A stretch of DNA of 64,000 nucleotides, from positions 1,731,151-1,795,150 of the forward strand of contig KZ111142.1 of NCBI GenBank assembly GCA_002077045.2, read 5' to 3'. Below the pieces are notes generated by a model. That model did not search any database and was not told the origin of the DNA. It saw nothing but the letters and a program-made list of their open reading frames with translations. Shown piece by piece: positions 9,801-21,766 of this stretch; position 1 is the stretch's first letter; every line of letters starts with the position of its first letter. Source of the stretch: Rachicladosporium sp. CCFEE 5018 (taxonomy: Eukaryota > Ascomycota > Dothideomycetes > Cladosporiales > Cladosporiaceae). Both the position numbers and the translations under genes were made by a program.

Positions 9801-11154
9801 CGAAGAGCTGCATCGGGAAAGAACGTGAGTTGGCGCTGTCCGAGTAGCAGCCCGCGTAAGTGAGATTTCCAGCGTATGTGTTGTTGTTGATTGATGCGGA
9901 GGTGCTGTTGAGTGCAGGATCGGGGAACGGATCATCACCAGCTTGTTGACGAGGATAACCAGAGTCGTAGGCACGCTTGCCGTCTCCGTTGAAGTTGTCT
10001 TCGAACAAACGAGCGCGGCCGGCAGGCACAGCCATCATACCGCCACCATCGTGCCCCATATTCACAAGATCGGCGGTGTCGCAGTTTCTGCCCGCCGGAT
10101 CCGGACAGGAAATAGGAAAGGCCTTGATAAAGTTGAAGAATCGCTCGTTGCGATTGATACCTGTCGTGCCGGGCTCACAGCCTGAAGAGTCATCACCAGT
10201 GTCGAGCAGCCCGCGCGCATGTGCTACTTGCTTCGAATTGTAGTTCGCAAGGATTGCGGGTCGTCCTTGATTTACAAGTGCCTGGCCATAGGTCATTGGA
10301 TAGGCGGTGAAGTTGGAATATCCATCTCGGTAATTGTCGTACGTCGGACAACCAGTGGTCGGCAGTGGTCTCGAGGTGTCCATCCAAATGAAACTATTGG
10401 GATTAGCGACCCAGTAAGTCACGGGCGATATCGTGCCTAAATGCTGGCCAAGTACTGCGTATCGATGGACTGTCTGCGCCCCAAGAGAGTGACCAGCGAC
10501 GACAATCTGGTTCATATTGGGGAAGAGAGTCTTGTCGTCGAAATAGCGAACAAGTGTATCCAGCACGAAGTAGGACGACGTATTCTGGGAGGCCGTCGGG
10601 TACTGATTGTTGGCACCTGCCGACCATTGCGAGCCTTTCCATACCAGGGCTGAAGTATAGGACTTCGAAGTCGCAGCACTAGCATTCCACGGGTAGCCAT
10701 TTCCCTTATCGTCGCCTATAGTATATAGTCAATAATGCGCCTTCGTAGGTAAGTAAATCAGTAGCGGGCATATACCGTTAGTGAAATACGGCGACATGAT
10801 GACCACGTTGTCGAAATTGATCCCAGGTGTGGTGACTTGAGCAAGTGCGCTTTGCATGTTGGATTGATAGGTGCCAGGATCACGGTTGAGACCGTGGATG
10901 ATTATGACAGCACGCTTGATTTTGCTCTCCACGATTCGATTGCCATCTTGCCCATGTGAGTAGTAGTTGATCAGTGTGAGATTTGCTGCTGCCGTCTTGT
11001 TCTTGTCGAGAACCCCCGGAATCTTGAAATAAGTGATTTCCGCATTGCCGACTGGAGGCAACGAGTTGGGAATCACCTCTCCGACGTACTGCTGGGCTGT
11101 AGAGAGTCCAATCCAGACGGCCGCCAGCGCGGCAAAAGGTGTGAAGCAACGCAT
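6877..11154 (-). CDS. Secreted alpha/beta-hydrolase-like protein with four WSC and four PAN-like modules
   Basis: A secreted modular protein of 1405 aa; two exons, 11154-10776 and 10715-6877, with a 60-base intron. An N-terminal signal peptide of about 21 residues ends near STAQQ. Residues ~85-400 look like an alpha/beta hydrolase: an HG oxyanion motif in VIIIHGLNRDP and a GHSLG nucleophile elbow with Ser203. Cys-rich WSC modules follow at about 414-500 and 523-610. Four tandem PAN/apple-like repeats start near 638, 742, 853 and 969, each with ECxxD, a C-x(3)-C pair, CVD, CYLK and a closing WGA. A Thr/Ser linker spans about 1054-1190. Two more WSC modules are at 1192-1281 and 1301-1400. WSC and PAN modules bind carbohydrate or protein in known families, so a wall-associated or carbohydrate-targeted esterase is my inference. 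No GPI signal or transmembrane helix is seen. The ATG at 11154 was chosen because the upstream in-frame codon is TTG. Confidence 0.85.
7525..7935 (-). repeat. Coding Thr/Ser low-complexity repeat in the WSC gene
   Basis: About 137 codons almost entirely Thr and Ser (plus some Val, Pro, Ala) read from a strand-skewed tract in which the plus strand is mostly G, T and A. Short units such as TTTSSST and TTSTTST recur imperfectly. This is a typical O-glycosylated spacer and a likely length-variable minisatellite. Confidence 0.75.
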
Positions 11155-13916
11155 GGCGATGAGTCCCCTGTCTCTCAAGATCGCGTTGATGGAATCGAAG
11201 TTAACGAGAGTGTGTGCATAATAGCACTGGAAGTCTTGACAAGCGATGTGAGAAGCGAGTGGACGGCTACAAGAGCCTCTGACGATTGTGGAGAGGGATG
11301 TTTACTAGGGATGTAGGAGGGAAGCGTTTAAGCATACCAGACAGCCATCAGCCGTCAACGTACCTGGCTGTCACCTGTCGAACTATACTGCCGCCACATC
11401 GTCCACATTGGGACTCACGATGTGTTCTGGTCTGAATGTGGCTGACTGTACACGGCGACTCATCGGGCTACCACGACACATGGCGCGCGGGTTGACTTGA
11501 TGGAAAGAAGCGATAATCTGCAACACGGTGAAGCCGAGACTCCGTTCACCAGCCCAGAGCGCTCTAGAGGATGACTTATCGTCGTTCTGGCCGTTGTGAC
11601 TGTCGCGTGTGGGTCAAAACAGATTGAGGTGGAGCGTGAGGTTGGCCAAGAGGACCCAAATGTAAAGATCTCCCGAAAGGAGACACGCTTGGCAGGCGCG
11701 TTCCTGGAACTTCCTGAAAGAAGCGGGGGAGAACGGCCCGTTCGCGAGAACCCACGCAGTACACATCGTTCTCATCACTGGGAATGCCATGCGTGCATTG
11801 ATTGTGCAGTATCGAGACGTGCATGCAATCTCGAAGTGCGTTTGCAATAATGTCAAAGGGTACGCAGGGTCTTTTGTCGAGCTGCAGGCGTCGGCCATCT
11901 AGTATGCTGAAGTCTACATGATGCTGTTTCCATGAAGAGATGGATCGGTCGATGGCAAGAAGCTCTTGCGCGCCAGCATTGGCACCCTTCAATGGTCTAT
12001 GATAGTAGTGCTCGGGGGGCTTGCCAAGAGCGTTCGCGTGTCAAACGTCTCCCGAGAAGCTGCACGTGCTCTGTGGCTTGCAGTGACCGAATACAGATGG
12101 CTCCGTGGAGACAGCTGCCGAAAGCGGCACCATGAGCATTGAATTCTAGAAACCGGAATGCGCTCTTGAATGATTCCTCCCGAGACGATTGATCTTCTTC
12201 TTCTCGTGTTCTCATCAACGTTGCGTACCGAAGATTCTGCCTTCTCGTCCTCAAAAGTCTGAAACACTACTGGAATTCTTCTATAAGCCCACCCAATACA
12301 GGGGACCGTGAAGGAGAGACAAGCCTGTGCTCTCCAGACCCACGCCGCTCACAGACGTAGCAGTAAACCTAAGTCCTGCTGTGTCTGAGCTGGTAAGCGC
12401 CCTAGCCACGTTCAGGTTTCTGGAAGTAGCACTGTAGAGATTCCGGCGGCTCAGAGTCCAGGCAGCGTTGATCAATCCTGGAACATACTTGTTCAGGTCC
12501 GCTACACAATACAGTCCCAGTGAAGACACCGTCGTGACACGATTTGTGCGGCTACATAGCAATCGGAACGGTCTCAGGCTGATGTGCAGTTGTGCAATTG
12601 CTGCACATGCAGGCCTGGTCATAGCACCTTTGTTTGTAGAAAGCCGCTAGATCACATATGTGTCCGGAACGTACCTAGGTGTCGTGAGTCGACAGCGGCA
12701 ACCAGCGCTTGTCGATGATCAAGGGTGCGTCTCGTAGAACAGTGCATCACCCCCAGTGCATGACGGTCCGAGTAGTGGGATCAACCCTATGTCGCGCAAT
12801 GATCTGCACGAAGATCCAGCAGTCGGCAAGCAGAGCCGCACGTGGTTGAAACATGGCGTCCGCGATCGAAATGCGCAGACAGACTCTGCATCCGCGGCAG
12901 TTCTCGATTGGATCGACATTTAGTGCTCGAACGGTGATGCTCAAAACACCGGCCTTGGCGTGTCAATTGTGTTTGCGCTGTCTAGTGCGCGGCGCCGATA
13001 GTCCAACGGCGATAGGCCCCGAGGTCAATAGTACGCCGTCCACTGACGTCGAAGAGCCAGATCGTGTCGCGAACCGCGGAATCAGGTCATGTGCACGACG
13101 AAGCAGCAGTCGATCCTACGAGACAAGGAAGTACGTATCGCTATTGTTGTGCCAAAGCATAGAAACAGCCTGCCCTGGAGGCCAAGTCGCTGAGTCATCT
13201 GGCACGGCGCTGCTTCCGACTTGTCTCTCAAACCCGAGCATCAAGGCAAGGAGGCATCAACACGATCTCTCATTGGTCTCGAATCGTCCAATCCGCAAGA
13301 TGCCTCATCATCTGACCATCCAAACTCGCGTGCCTTGCATCGCCTCGTTCTCCAGCGTAACCATTGGCTCCGCTATGCCAACGCGAGGCTCAGCAGCTTA
13401 ACCGAGCCGACCAGGGGGGTCACCTCAGCTGTCAAAGGGTATGAATCCTACGAGGCAACGACACCTCTGCGAACATCGCCTAGACTACTGCGTCATCTTA
13501 TCGAGTGTTTTGTTCTTCAGGCTTCTCGAAGTGTGAGTCACTGATCATGACCTTGGACATGTTCGGGTTTCAGAGTTCGCATTGGCCCTGGCTGCGCCCG
13601 GCTGCTGCCTTCGACTGGAGGGCCGCCCTGGGGCCGCGCCCATGAGTTACCCTGTGTCCGAAGGCCTCACGGGCAGTGCTAGCTGGGTTCGCATCGAGGT
13701 GGATGGGTTTGTCAAGGTTTCTTCCTCTCGTTCATCTAATTCACTTCACACACCTCGAAGCAAGCTTCCTACAGTCTAACACCTGCAATCTATTGGCGAT
13801 ACATCGGTTCCAAATCTCACACAAGTCAACCGACACTGCACCTCCACAAACAACGTAGATTAACTGAGGTCTCGACTACGCCTCCTCTACCCTATTGATC
13901 GCGACCACATCAAGCA
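11155..13916. other. Long intergenic region, no supported gene
   Basis: About 2.7 kb. Several open frames exist on both strands (for example 12853-13401 plus and 12281-12622 minus) but none has a recognisable domain, good start context or clear splice pattern. The left part is the promoter of the WSC gene. I see no repeats or RNA genes here. Confidence 0.5.
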
Positions 13917-14534
13917 GTGCTTCCGTCTGAGACAGCTCCCAAGCAAAGGACACCGCAGTTCATACACGCAGATCAAGGCTCCGCACAGGATCATCCGGGC
14001 TACCACTCCAAGTCACTCTCGAGGCTGTACACAACACAAGCGCAAGTCTGGTACTGGAATCAGCCACGCATCCACCCTCTGGACCTGTCGACCAACTCCC
14101 TCGCGCTGGCGGCTGACAAGCACACCACGGAAGTCCAGTCGCAGAGGAAGCGCGACTCCAAGCTCGCCGATCTCCCTTTACCCGCTAAGAAAGACGACAC
14201 TCTCTCCTTGAAACAAACCAGCGCCACCTCACTGCCTTCATCCAGCACATCCTACACTTTGGCACCTGGGTCTGATTCATCATCCACCTCACTAGTCCAA
14301 TCGAGCTCACCGTCCCAACAGGACACAGCCAACATGCTCACTAACATGTCCACCCCACAGAAGCCGTCTCCGCAGTCCTACGGCGTCCACTCCCAGCGTC
14401 AGATCCGCCCTACGGAGCAAAGCGGCAAGTCTCCCTCGAAGAAGTCGAAGCCAGTCGTCCACAACACTGGCAAGCAGGTGCGCATCGAGTCGATCTCTGC
14501 GAAGAAGCTCAAGGACGAGGGGAAATGGGCTTGA
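13917..14534 (+). CDS. Hypothetical Ser/Lys-rich protein, start uncertain
   Basis: An open frame of 205 codons ending in TGA at 14532-14534. The product is Ser, Thr, Pro, Lys and Gln rich with a basic C-terminal segment around residues 168-205. No domain is recognised. The frame opens with GTG and an in-frame TGA lies at 13896-13898, so a spliced upstream exon would be needed. The first in-frame ATG (14334) would give only 66 aa. It may be a real nuclear-type disordered protein or a chance frame. Confidence 0.35.
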   Translation: MLPSETAPKQRTPQFIHADQGSAQDHPGYHSKSLSRLYTTQAQVWYWNQPRIHPLDLSTNSLALAADKHTTEVQSQRKRDSKLADLPLPAKKDDTLSLKQTSATSLPSSSTSYTLAPGSDSSSTSLVQSSSPSQQDTANMLTNMSTPQKPSPQSYGVHSQRQIRPTEQSGKSPSKKSKPVVHNTGKQVRIESISAKKLKDEGKWA

Positions 14535-14693
14535 TCTTATGTGGTCAAGGGACGGCTGGGGCATGTAGGGCCAGGCAAGTGTTGTCGGCGTTTCGGTATG
14601 AAGGGACTTTTAGACTGTCACAACTGTTAGGAAGCCTCGCGGCGCAGATAGACTGGGATTGCTTTGATCGCAAAATCGGCCTCTTGTAGCAAG

Positions 14694-15849
14694 CTAGACA
14701 ACCGCAAAGGCACTAGCGTAGCTCACGCTACTTTCACCTATACTTCTCACCAGACTACTCCTCTCGTACCTCACAAATCTGAACCTGCCCTCCTCGCCCA
14801 CCCCTATCTCCTCCATCATGGCTAACATAACACCAATTGGATGCCGGCCACAGACCGTGTTGCCTGTCCGCCTTAGTTCCTTGCCCCATCCCTCGTGACT
14901 TCCGCTTTCGCAAGCCACGATGGACTCGAAGTCCACTTGCCTTATGCTCTCGTGAATCTCTGGGTCCTTGGGGGATTTAGAGGAGCGAGAGAGGGAGCTG
15001 GGGTTGCCGGTCAAGGGAGAGTAATAAGTATAGCCGAAGCGAGTGCCCCAGTGGGCAAAGTCTGAGGAGATCACGAAGGCATTCGTGGGGTCTGAGAGGT
15101 AAGGAGCAAGGATCTTGGCGAGGGCTCGCTCGGTAGAGGTGGAAGTTGATCCGATCATTACGGGTACCAGGATTGGGAGGGCCGTGCCATGAACCCTGTG
15201 GACGAGGTTAGCCCAGTGTGTGGGGAAGCTGTGGATGGAGAAAGGCACTCTGATAGCATCTTGTGAATGTAGGGGAGGTGCATCTCCAGACTATGCTCAT
15301 CCTCGTCTACGCTCTGGGACATGAGCTCGAACTGGCCAGTCTTGTGCAGGACGCCAGTGGTCTCGCGGTCGACTGTGAGGTTACCGAGCGGAGTGGCATA
15401 GTGGGTCATGCGTGACAGGGCTGCTCCGTTCAAGTGGTAGTGATGTGAGGGACCGAGGAGGAAGACTCGCTTCCTTCAAGTTGTCAGATGTGCTCGACAT
15501 GATATAACATAATGATCACACTTACGCCTTGCTTACATCCCAGGCTCTGTATGCCCATGCAGCTGCTGGGCCAGAGTATGCGTATCCGGCATGTCTGCGA
15601 TGCACCTCAGCTTTCATGGCCGACACTCTGGACACTACAGGATGATGACACTGACGGTGCTATGATGACTCTCGCGCCAGGCACAGGGAGCTGATCAATC
15701 GTTTGGCCGTCAGACTCCGGTACGATGCATTTCACTGGCATCTTGACAGCATCGAGCCATCCTCCGAGCTCGCCATCGAGCTTGAGCTCGCTCGACGAGT
15801 ACCACGATCCTGCGTGAGAAGGGTCGCGGACAAGCTGTGAGGAAGACAT
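14694..15849 (-). CDS. MEMO1 family protein
   Basis: Homologue of MEMO1/yeast Mho1, a conserved cytosolic protein related to extradiol dioxygenases; reported roles include copper/iron binding and redox signalling. Four exons, 15849-15656, 15594-15526, 15473-15249 and 15195-14694, give 329 aa, as expected. Splicing restores the family blocks: PSHAGSWY near the N-terminus, HAGYAYSG, LLGPSHHYHLNG, SLEMHLPYI, a DFAHWG segment, and CGRHPIGV near the C-terminus. The two His and the Cys that bind metal in human MEMO1 therefore all have counterparts. Introns are 61, 52 and 53 bases; the last has a CTAAC branch site. The next gene (16119) is divergent, about 270 bases away. Only one copy exists in this window. 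Confidence 0.92.
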
Positions 15850-16118
15850 CTTATCACTTAGAAGTAGTCTCGGGCTTAGGAGTCGTTCGGTGTTGGTGGG
15901 GCTACGATCGAGTGGAGTGAGATCATCGGCAGGGATGTGCCTGTCTTGACAAAGCGCGTGTCGACGCGTAGAGTGGTCAAACCTCCAAACATTGTCCAAA
16001 TATTGCATATACACACATCCATCAGTAGCACTAACCAGCATCCTTAGCTACGTAGGCTTCGATCGTGGGAGACTATCCGTCGTGCACTCAGGCGATCGTC
16101 ACCTCGGGTTCAGCCAGC

Positions 16119-16784
16119 ATGACCATCAAACGCAAACGCTCCAGCCTAGTGCTATCGTCCCCAAGCCCCGACACATCCACGGCGTCAAGTGGGAGCAGTC
16201 CAATAGCTCCCTTCTACACGCACAGCAAGCCAGTTGCCGCACTATATGCGAAGTCCACGTGGTCGTGGCCGACCTACTCAGACGAGCCTCGCCACCTACC
16301 CTCGAGGACCCGCAAACGACATCGCGACGATCGGCCGGACGAAGAAGACGTTTACAGCAAGCGCAATGGGCTACACAGGTTAGCTGAAGTCACACAGGGT
16401 GGACATGGGACTGACCACAGATCAGCGAGCACATTAACGAAGCTCTTCGAAGCGCAGCGCCTGCGGCTAGACGATCAGCCCGTACTGCCTCCTACCGAAC
16501 CTACGCAGCACACGATGCCACAGAAGAGCACGCTCCACGCGTTCTGGAACATCTCACAACCTCTGCCATCCCGACGTCGTGTTGTGGAAGTTGCGACACA
16601 AGCCCACAATCAGAGAAGGTGCGATGACTGCGATGGGTCGCTCGTAACGGAAGGCGCGATGGACGTCGACACAATCGGCGGAGGACTGGGTGACGACAAA
16701 GCATGTGCTTCATGCCGGAGAGCGGTGTGTGGGAGCTGCGTGGTGTGGGATCAAGGACGAAAGTGTCGCGCGTGTGCTCGTTGA
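16119..16784 (+). CDS. Fungal hypothetical protein with C-terminal zinc-ribbon-like cysteines
   Basis: An open frame of 222 codons from the first ATG in frame; the longer frame from 16065 starts with GTG. The N-terminus is basic (MTIKRKRSS) and Ser/Pro rich. A central STLHAFWNI segment resembles a short motif I associate with uncharacterised fungal proteins. The end carries CDDC, CASC, VCGSC and CRAC pairs, compatible with one or two zinc-binding ribbons. A possible 42-base intron (16379-16420: GT, CTGAC, CAG) keeps the frame and may or may not be used. A nuclear role is a guess. Not duplicated in the window. Confidence 0.65.
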   Translation: MTIKRKRSSLVLSSPSPDTSTASSGSSPIAPFYTHSKPVAALYAKSTWSWPTYSDEPRHLPSRTRKRHRDDRPDEEDVYSKRNGLHRLAEVTQGGHGTDHRSASTLTKLFEAQRLRLDDQPVLPPTEPTQHTMPQKSTLHAFWNISQPLPSRRRVVEVATQAHNQRRCDDCDGSLVTEGAMDVDTIGGGLGDDKACASCRRAVCGSCVVWDQGRKCRACAR

Positions 16785-17504
16785 ACAGGCCAACAATCAG
16801 GTTGTAGCTGGGACGAGACGATATTTGCTCCGTGATCATCATGCCATAGCGAGGCACAACTCAACAGCGGACCTATAGAGCACCAGCGCCACTGCACAAG
16901 TGTCGTTCCCAGGCTCTCACAGCGACTGCGGCGATGACCTATCCTCGGCCGTCTCACCCGGCCATTAAAAGATTAGGAGATCATGAGTCAAGCGTCCACC
17001 TCATGAACATTGCGCGCGCACGCATACATGCCTTGGTTCCAACCCGATCAGCTGTCCTACCACGCAATCTGCTGCTCGATCGAAACGCAAGTCGACGGTG
17101 AGCGCGAAGTGCGTATGTCAAGCGGAATCGAAAGAAGCGCGTAGAGTCAGCGGTGCGTCATAGCCATGTTGGGTTGAGCACACGCGAAAAGCGTGGCGTG
17201 CCTGGACAACGGACAGAAGGAGGTCGAGGTGCCTGCTGCAGGAACCGCGCGTGGCAAGCTGGTACAGTGCGACAAAGAAACGCCGCACGGAAGGCGACGG
17301 GAAGAGGAAGTCAAGGTGCGCCATGAAGTGGACTTCACTCCGTGCAAGTATGACGTAGACGGTCACGGTGATAGGAAGGTACATTCTCAAGAGGTGGGAA
17401 GAAACGCGATTATAGGTAAGTAAATGGTATCATATCGACCCTCTGCGCAACCCCAAGTCAAGGTTTCCCGATCAGGTCCACCCAAAATAATCGACGCGAT
17501 ACGT
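16785..17504. other. Intergenic region between hypothetical gene and transporter 3' end
   Basis: About 720 bases between two convergent genes. The part next to the transporter is its 3' untranslated side. No gene, repeat or RNA is recognised. Confidence 0.5.
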
Positions 17505-18491
17505 CTAGACGGTCTCGGCAGCACGCGCCTCGCTGTTGTCGACCTTGTTGCGCGACTGGCGGCCCTTGTCAGACCAGGGAAAGTGCAGCACGGGAATGAG
17601 GAAGAAGGAGTTGCTGGTGTCGGCAATACCAGCGAGGGCGTTGTACCTGTAGAGACACCGTTAGCACTCTGACCAATTGGGGTCGAATGGAGCAACACAT
17701 ACCAAGCCAGGAACGCAGCCAAGATACCGAATGCACCACCAGCCTTGATCAAGCTTCCGTTGGGACCTCCGCTGCTGTTCTCCAGGTAGCCAATGCCAAG
17801 GAACAAGAATGCCAAGTCCAGGGTGAAGAACAGCATGAAGAAAGCCAGAGTGGAGCGGAGCGTGCAGAGGAGTAGAATCGTCGTGAAGATGAACCATCCC
17901 ATGAGGTATAGACCGAAGGAGTTCAGGAAGGGGTATGGTGACTTTTCCTCGAGCGTGGAAATGATCTCGAAGCCGCCGGGGGTGAGGATGATGGCTGTGC
18001 CGATCCAGAAGCCGCCGTAGGAGGACAGGGCGGTGGCACCGAAGGTGTTTCCTACTGCCATTTCCCTGACGCGTAATGTTAGATCGGCTCTGTCATCGCG
18101 TAGTCCTTGTCTTTACTCACCACATGCCTGCAAGCAATTGCACCAGTCCACCGTAGGCAAACGCAGCGCCGATGACCAAGCTGGGCTCGCCGATTCCTCG
18201 GGTACCCAGATTAATGCATGACAAGACAAAGGTCGTGAGGGCGAAGGCACTCAGACCCAGAGGCGCTGGGTTGGCGAACTTGCGACCCTCGGTGGACTTG
18301 TAGAGACCAGGTTGGAATTCACCACCAAAGGCGGGGAGACGGACAGAGTCGCCGGTGTTGATATGCGCGAGCGGGTTTCCGCCATAGTCGTAAGGCTTGC
18401 GCTGCTTTGTCGCGGCAGCGTGGTCATGTCCGTTGATGCCGTTGACATCTTTCTCGACGTTGAGCGCCGTTTGATCGTGAGAGGTCGCCAT
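17505..18491 (-). CDS. GPR1/FUN34/YaaH family transporter (acetate/ammonium type), complete copy
   Basis: A plasma-membrane transporter of the family that includes yeast Ady2/Ato and Aspergillus AcpA, which move acetate and affect ammonia export. Exons 18491-18121, 18065-17703 and 17646-17505 give 291 aa. A hydrophilic N-terminus of about 80 residues leads into the family signature NPAPLGLSAFALTTFVLS, then about six hydrophobic segments, including GGFWIGTAIILTPGGF and the FFMLFFTLDLAFLFLGIGY stretch. Introns are 55 and 56 bases with GTGAGT and GTATGT donors. The C-terminus is short and charged. The gene's 5' end is repeated at 1-125 (C1). The 2.4-kb upstream region is non-coding and long enough for elaborate carbon-source regulation, but no specific operator is identified. 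Confidence 0.93.
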
Positions 18492-18616
18492 CGCTACTCG
18501 AGTATTCCTTCGCTAGGATAGAGCAAGAAAGGAAGAGGAAAACAAACGACACTACCAACGTGTTCGAGAAATCGTAAAGTGGAGAACAGAGCGAACAGCA
18601 CGAGGACCGGGATGGA

Positions 18617-18622
18617 TATATA
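18617..18622 (-). promoter_or_regulatory. Possible TATA box of the transporter gene (C2)
   Basis: TATATA 126 bases upstream of the ATG at 18491, at the same place as in C1. Confidence 0.35.
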
Positions 18623-19873
18623 GCTTGTCAGCGAGCACGGCTTGCAGTCACTAGCGCCACTCTAGCAGAGATGAGAGAGCAACGGCAACGGGGTGAGTAG
18701 CGCGCATGTGTGTGTGGGGAGACCCTCATCGGAAGATGGCAACAGTCTGGAGAGAGTGTGGAGCCCGAAGCGGCCTTCGGTTCTGAGGACAAATGGAGAC
18801 CAGGGGAGGTCATCTCTAACAGGTCCGGCAAATTGATTGCTGAGCATGGGGATCAGACGACTTTCGCCAGCCTCGCGAGACCGAGCGTGCCGTGTGCATC
18901 CGTGGTGTCTTGTCGAGAAATGAAGTTTGCTGACTGTTGCGACGGCACCTGCGCCGTGGAGATGTCCATCTCAGACGCGATTGACTCTCGCTGTTGCCAA
19001 CGTTTCGATTGCTCGGCCGACGATCCATGACGCGCCCCAGACTCGTCCCGCGAATGGAGATTTGGAAGTGAAATCTGCTTTGGTCACGAACGGAACACGG
19101 GTTGAGATGCGCTTGGCTGACACACCCTTGCACACTAGCGTCCCAGGAGGCGCTTGCCCAGAAGGTAGACGAGTGCTTGTCACCATGCGGTGGTAGCTTG
19201 TATCATCGACCAAGTGGTATTTGAAGGGCGAGGATTCGAAATACCATCGTAGCATGTTGCGCACAAGCGCTGGTGCTGACCTCGATGAAATGGCTCATCA
19301 CTGTATTGTATGCGGGTCGCCATGAGCATCGTCTGGGTACACCGCGAAGCGATTGGCTACTAGGAGATCTTAGTTCCCTTCTTCTGTCATGTTTGCTCGC
19401 TGCAGAATCCCATTCCCCACGCCCTGCCCCGCCTCCGAGGCTCGTACTTGAGATATACTTTCTGTATTTGATGCGATACTTCAAGTCTTCGAAGTCCGCT
19501 CGAAACCGAGTCGCAGCACTGGAGAAGTCGGAACGCCGTTCCAACAACATAATCACTATGGCTCCGCGACCCGTATGCACGCTCCTTCACGCGAGACCCA
19601 ACACAGTGGTTAACAGCCAGGCCTACTCCGGGAGCTCACCTTACAGCCCGCAACCGCTATGTTTGTCCTTCTGCACATCCACCTTACCTTAATCCGGCCC
19701 GCAGAACAAGCACGCAAGAGGCTTGAACCTGGGCGGATCGTGGACGGGCAGCAGAGCCGCTAGCTGGAAGTCGACTCATCGGCACTGGTGGTGTCGTCGG
19801 ATCCAAAGCTGCCCTGTCGTTGTTGTTGCCACAGTGCATTTCTCGCAGCTCGTTTTTGCGATGCAGCGAGAGG

Positions 19874-19889
19874 CGTACTGTACAGTACG
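19874..19889. repeat. Perfect 16-bp palindrome, C2 copy
   Basis: Same CGTACTGTACAGTACG as at 1531-1546. Confidence 0.6.
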
Positions 19890-20874
19890 TGAGTTGCAGC
19901 TCATTAGCGGCGTCCGGAACATTTCATCTCAAGGCCAATTACAGCCCTGTGCACTTTAGCCTGTAAATGAGCTGGCGCCATCTTCAGCGCAACTTTACCC
20001 GCAGGTCTCAGCTCTCTCGCCTGGACCTCAGATGTCAAATGCCGGACACCAACACATATGGCATGCTCAATGCAGGTCCAAATCAGCTCTGAAGTCTGGT
20101 AGGGCGATGATCATGAGATTGTTGTGCAGCAGCTTGATGTCGCCTTCTACAGTACACTCTCCGTGTGTTTCGAACATGATTGACGCTCTGACTACACAGC
20201 GCCTCCGCAGTCCGGCAAAACAGTCCTGGAGACAGGAGCAAGACAATGGAGAGTCCAGAGATGTTCGCAGTCACTCCGCTCCTCCGACGTCGGGGCATGG
20301 CGAACTCTTTGTTCCAGAGCGTGGAAGTCTACAACTGCCTCCGCTCATCCAAGAGTCGGATGGTCTCTTAGTCTTTACAGAAAGTGGTACCCGCTGGTCC
20401 ATCTACGTCAGGCGCGGCGACAACGAATCACCTAGCCAAGGTACAATGTGTTGGTCCAAGTTGATGCGTGCATATCATCCTAAAGGCTACGTTGTCTCTT
20501 CCATCCCGCGGGAGCAAGACTCAATACTCGCGATACGCTCCATTATCTTGTCAAGATCTCAGGACTCTTGGAACAGCGAAAGTAAGAAGGGGTGCTGCCA
20601 CTGCTGTTGTGATGCTAGCGTAAGTGCCCGAGCCCAAAGCGAGGTGGATTAGACGTGTAAGTAACTCCTTCCTCATCAATGTACGACGTAGTTGCCTATC
20701 GGCACGTAAGTACAAATTAATCTCAACTTCACTTCTTCCGTTCATGAGACACGATGATGGGGAAGATCACGTGTTGTTGCAAAGACAGCATCTCATACTC
20801 TCCGTACCTTTGGGCCCACATGACTGGCACTGGAACAGCAAACCAACAGACGTGACTCTTGTCATTATGGCGAC

Positions 20875-21766
20875 CTAATTCGCTGTAGCGCCGCCATCAG
20901 CCGTCCATGCAGCGCCATTGATGATCGAGGCAGCGTCGGAACAGAGGTACAACACCAATGCGGATACTTTCGCAGTATCGACTTGCAAATCAGCTTTCTC
21001 CGGAACTACTAGGTGGTCAGTCGCATTTTTCCAGCTATCGCGGCTTGACCCATCCGACAACTTACAAGTAATACGCATGGCACCCATGCCTTCCATGTTC
21101 ACGCCTTGGGCAAGCGAGTTTGCGATGTTGGTCGCCATGCCACCTGGCAAAATGGCGTTGCACCGAATGCCTTTCGACGCGTAAAAGAAGCCAGTGTTCT
21201 TGGTCAGGCCAAGCAGACCATGTTTGCTGGCAGTATATGCCGCGCCTGCAAAACATCAGCTAAGTCATCTTGTGGCCATCTCGAAGGCAATTCCTACCGC
21301 AGGTGAAGCCTCGAAACGACGCGATCGACCCGATGTTTACGATAGCTCCCTTCTTTTCTTCGCTCAAGAACTCGTTGACGGCGGCCTTGCAGACGAGCGC
21401 AGGTGCAGTCAGATTCAATGCAATCACGGCATCCCAGATCGCCTTGTCCACAACACCGACCGGGTCAAATCTATCGATTCTTCCAGCATTGTTGACGACA
21501 AAGTCGATGGACTTGAAGGCTTTCTTTCCCTCAGCGAAGAGCTCGTCGATGCTGCCGTCTTTCGTGATGTCCAATTTGAGCACGAGCGTACGGTCCGGGT
21601 ACGCCGACGAGACCTTCTCCTTGAAGTCAGAGATCAGGTTGTCGTTGATGTCGCAGGTGATCACGTTTGTACCGGCTTCGAGAAACGCCTCTGCAATGGC
21701 ACGCCCAAGTCCGCCACAGCCACCCGTTACTATCGCTGTCTTCTGCGCGAATTCGGAGGGCGCCAT
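20875..21766 (-). CDS. Classical short-chain dehydrogenase/reductase (SDR), C2 copy
   Basis: Second version of the gene at 2520-3411 with the same three-exon plan: 21766-21298, 21245-21066 and 21005-20875, 259 aa. All catalytic and cofactor residues are kept (TGGCGGLG, Asp39, NNAG, Ser147, Tyr160, Lys164). Differences include Asp43 to Asn, Leu54 to Ser, AlaMet at 105-106 to ValVal and Gly137 to Glu. Both copies therefore look functional. In the 52-base first intron the copies differ more than in the exons. The possible second intron (21006-21065) carries the only change that would alter a Tyr to His if it were translated, in line with its being intron. Confidence 0.9.

Larger units (their letters stand above)
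18492..20874. other. Intergenic region between transporter and SDR, C2 copy
   Basis: Counterpart of 126-2519. It lacks the 24-base block but has about 13 extra bases near 20390-20402. The same non-coding appearance, TATATA element and 16-bp palindrome are kept. No gene seen. Confidence 0.7.

Noticed and set aside
12853..13401. 182-codon frame in the long intergenic region
   Set aside because: No domain, odd composition, no homeolog to test it; indistinguishable from chance.
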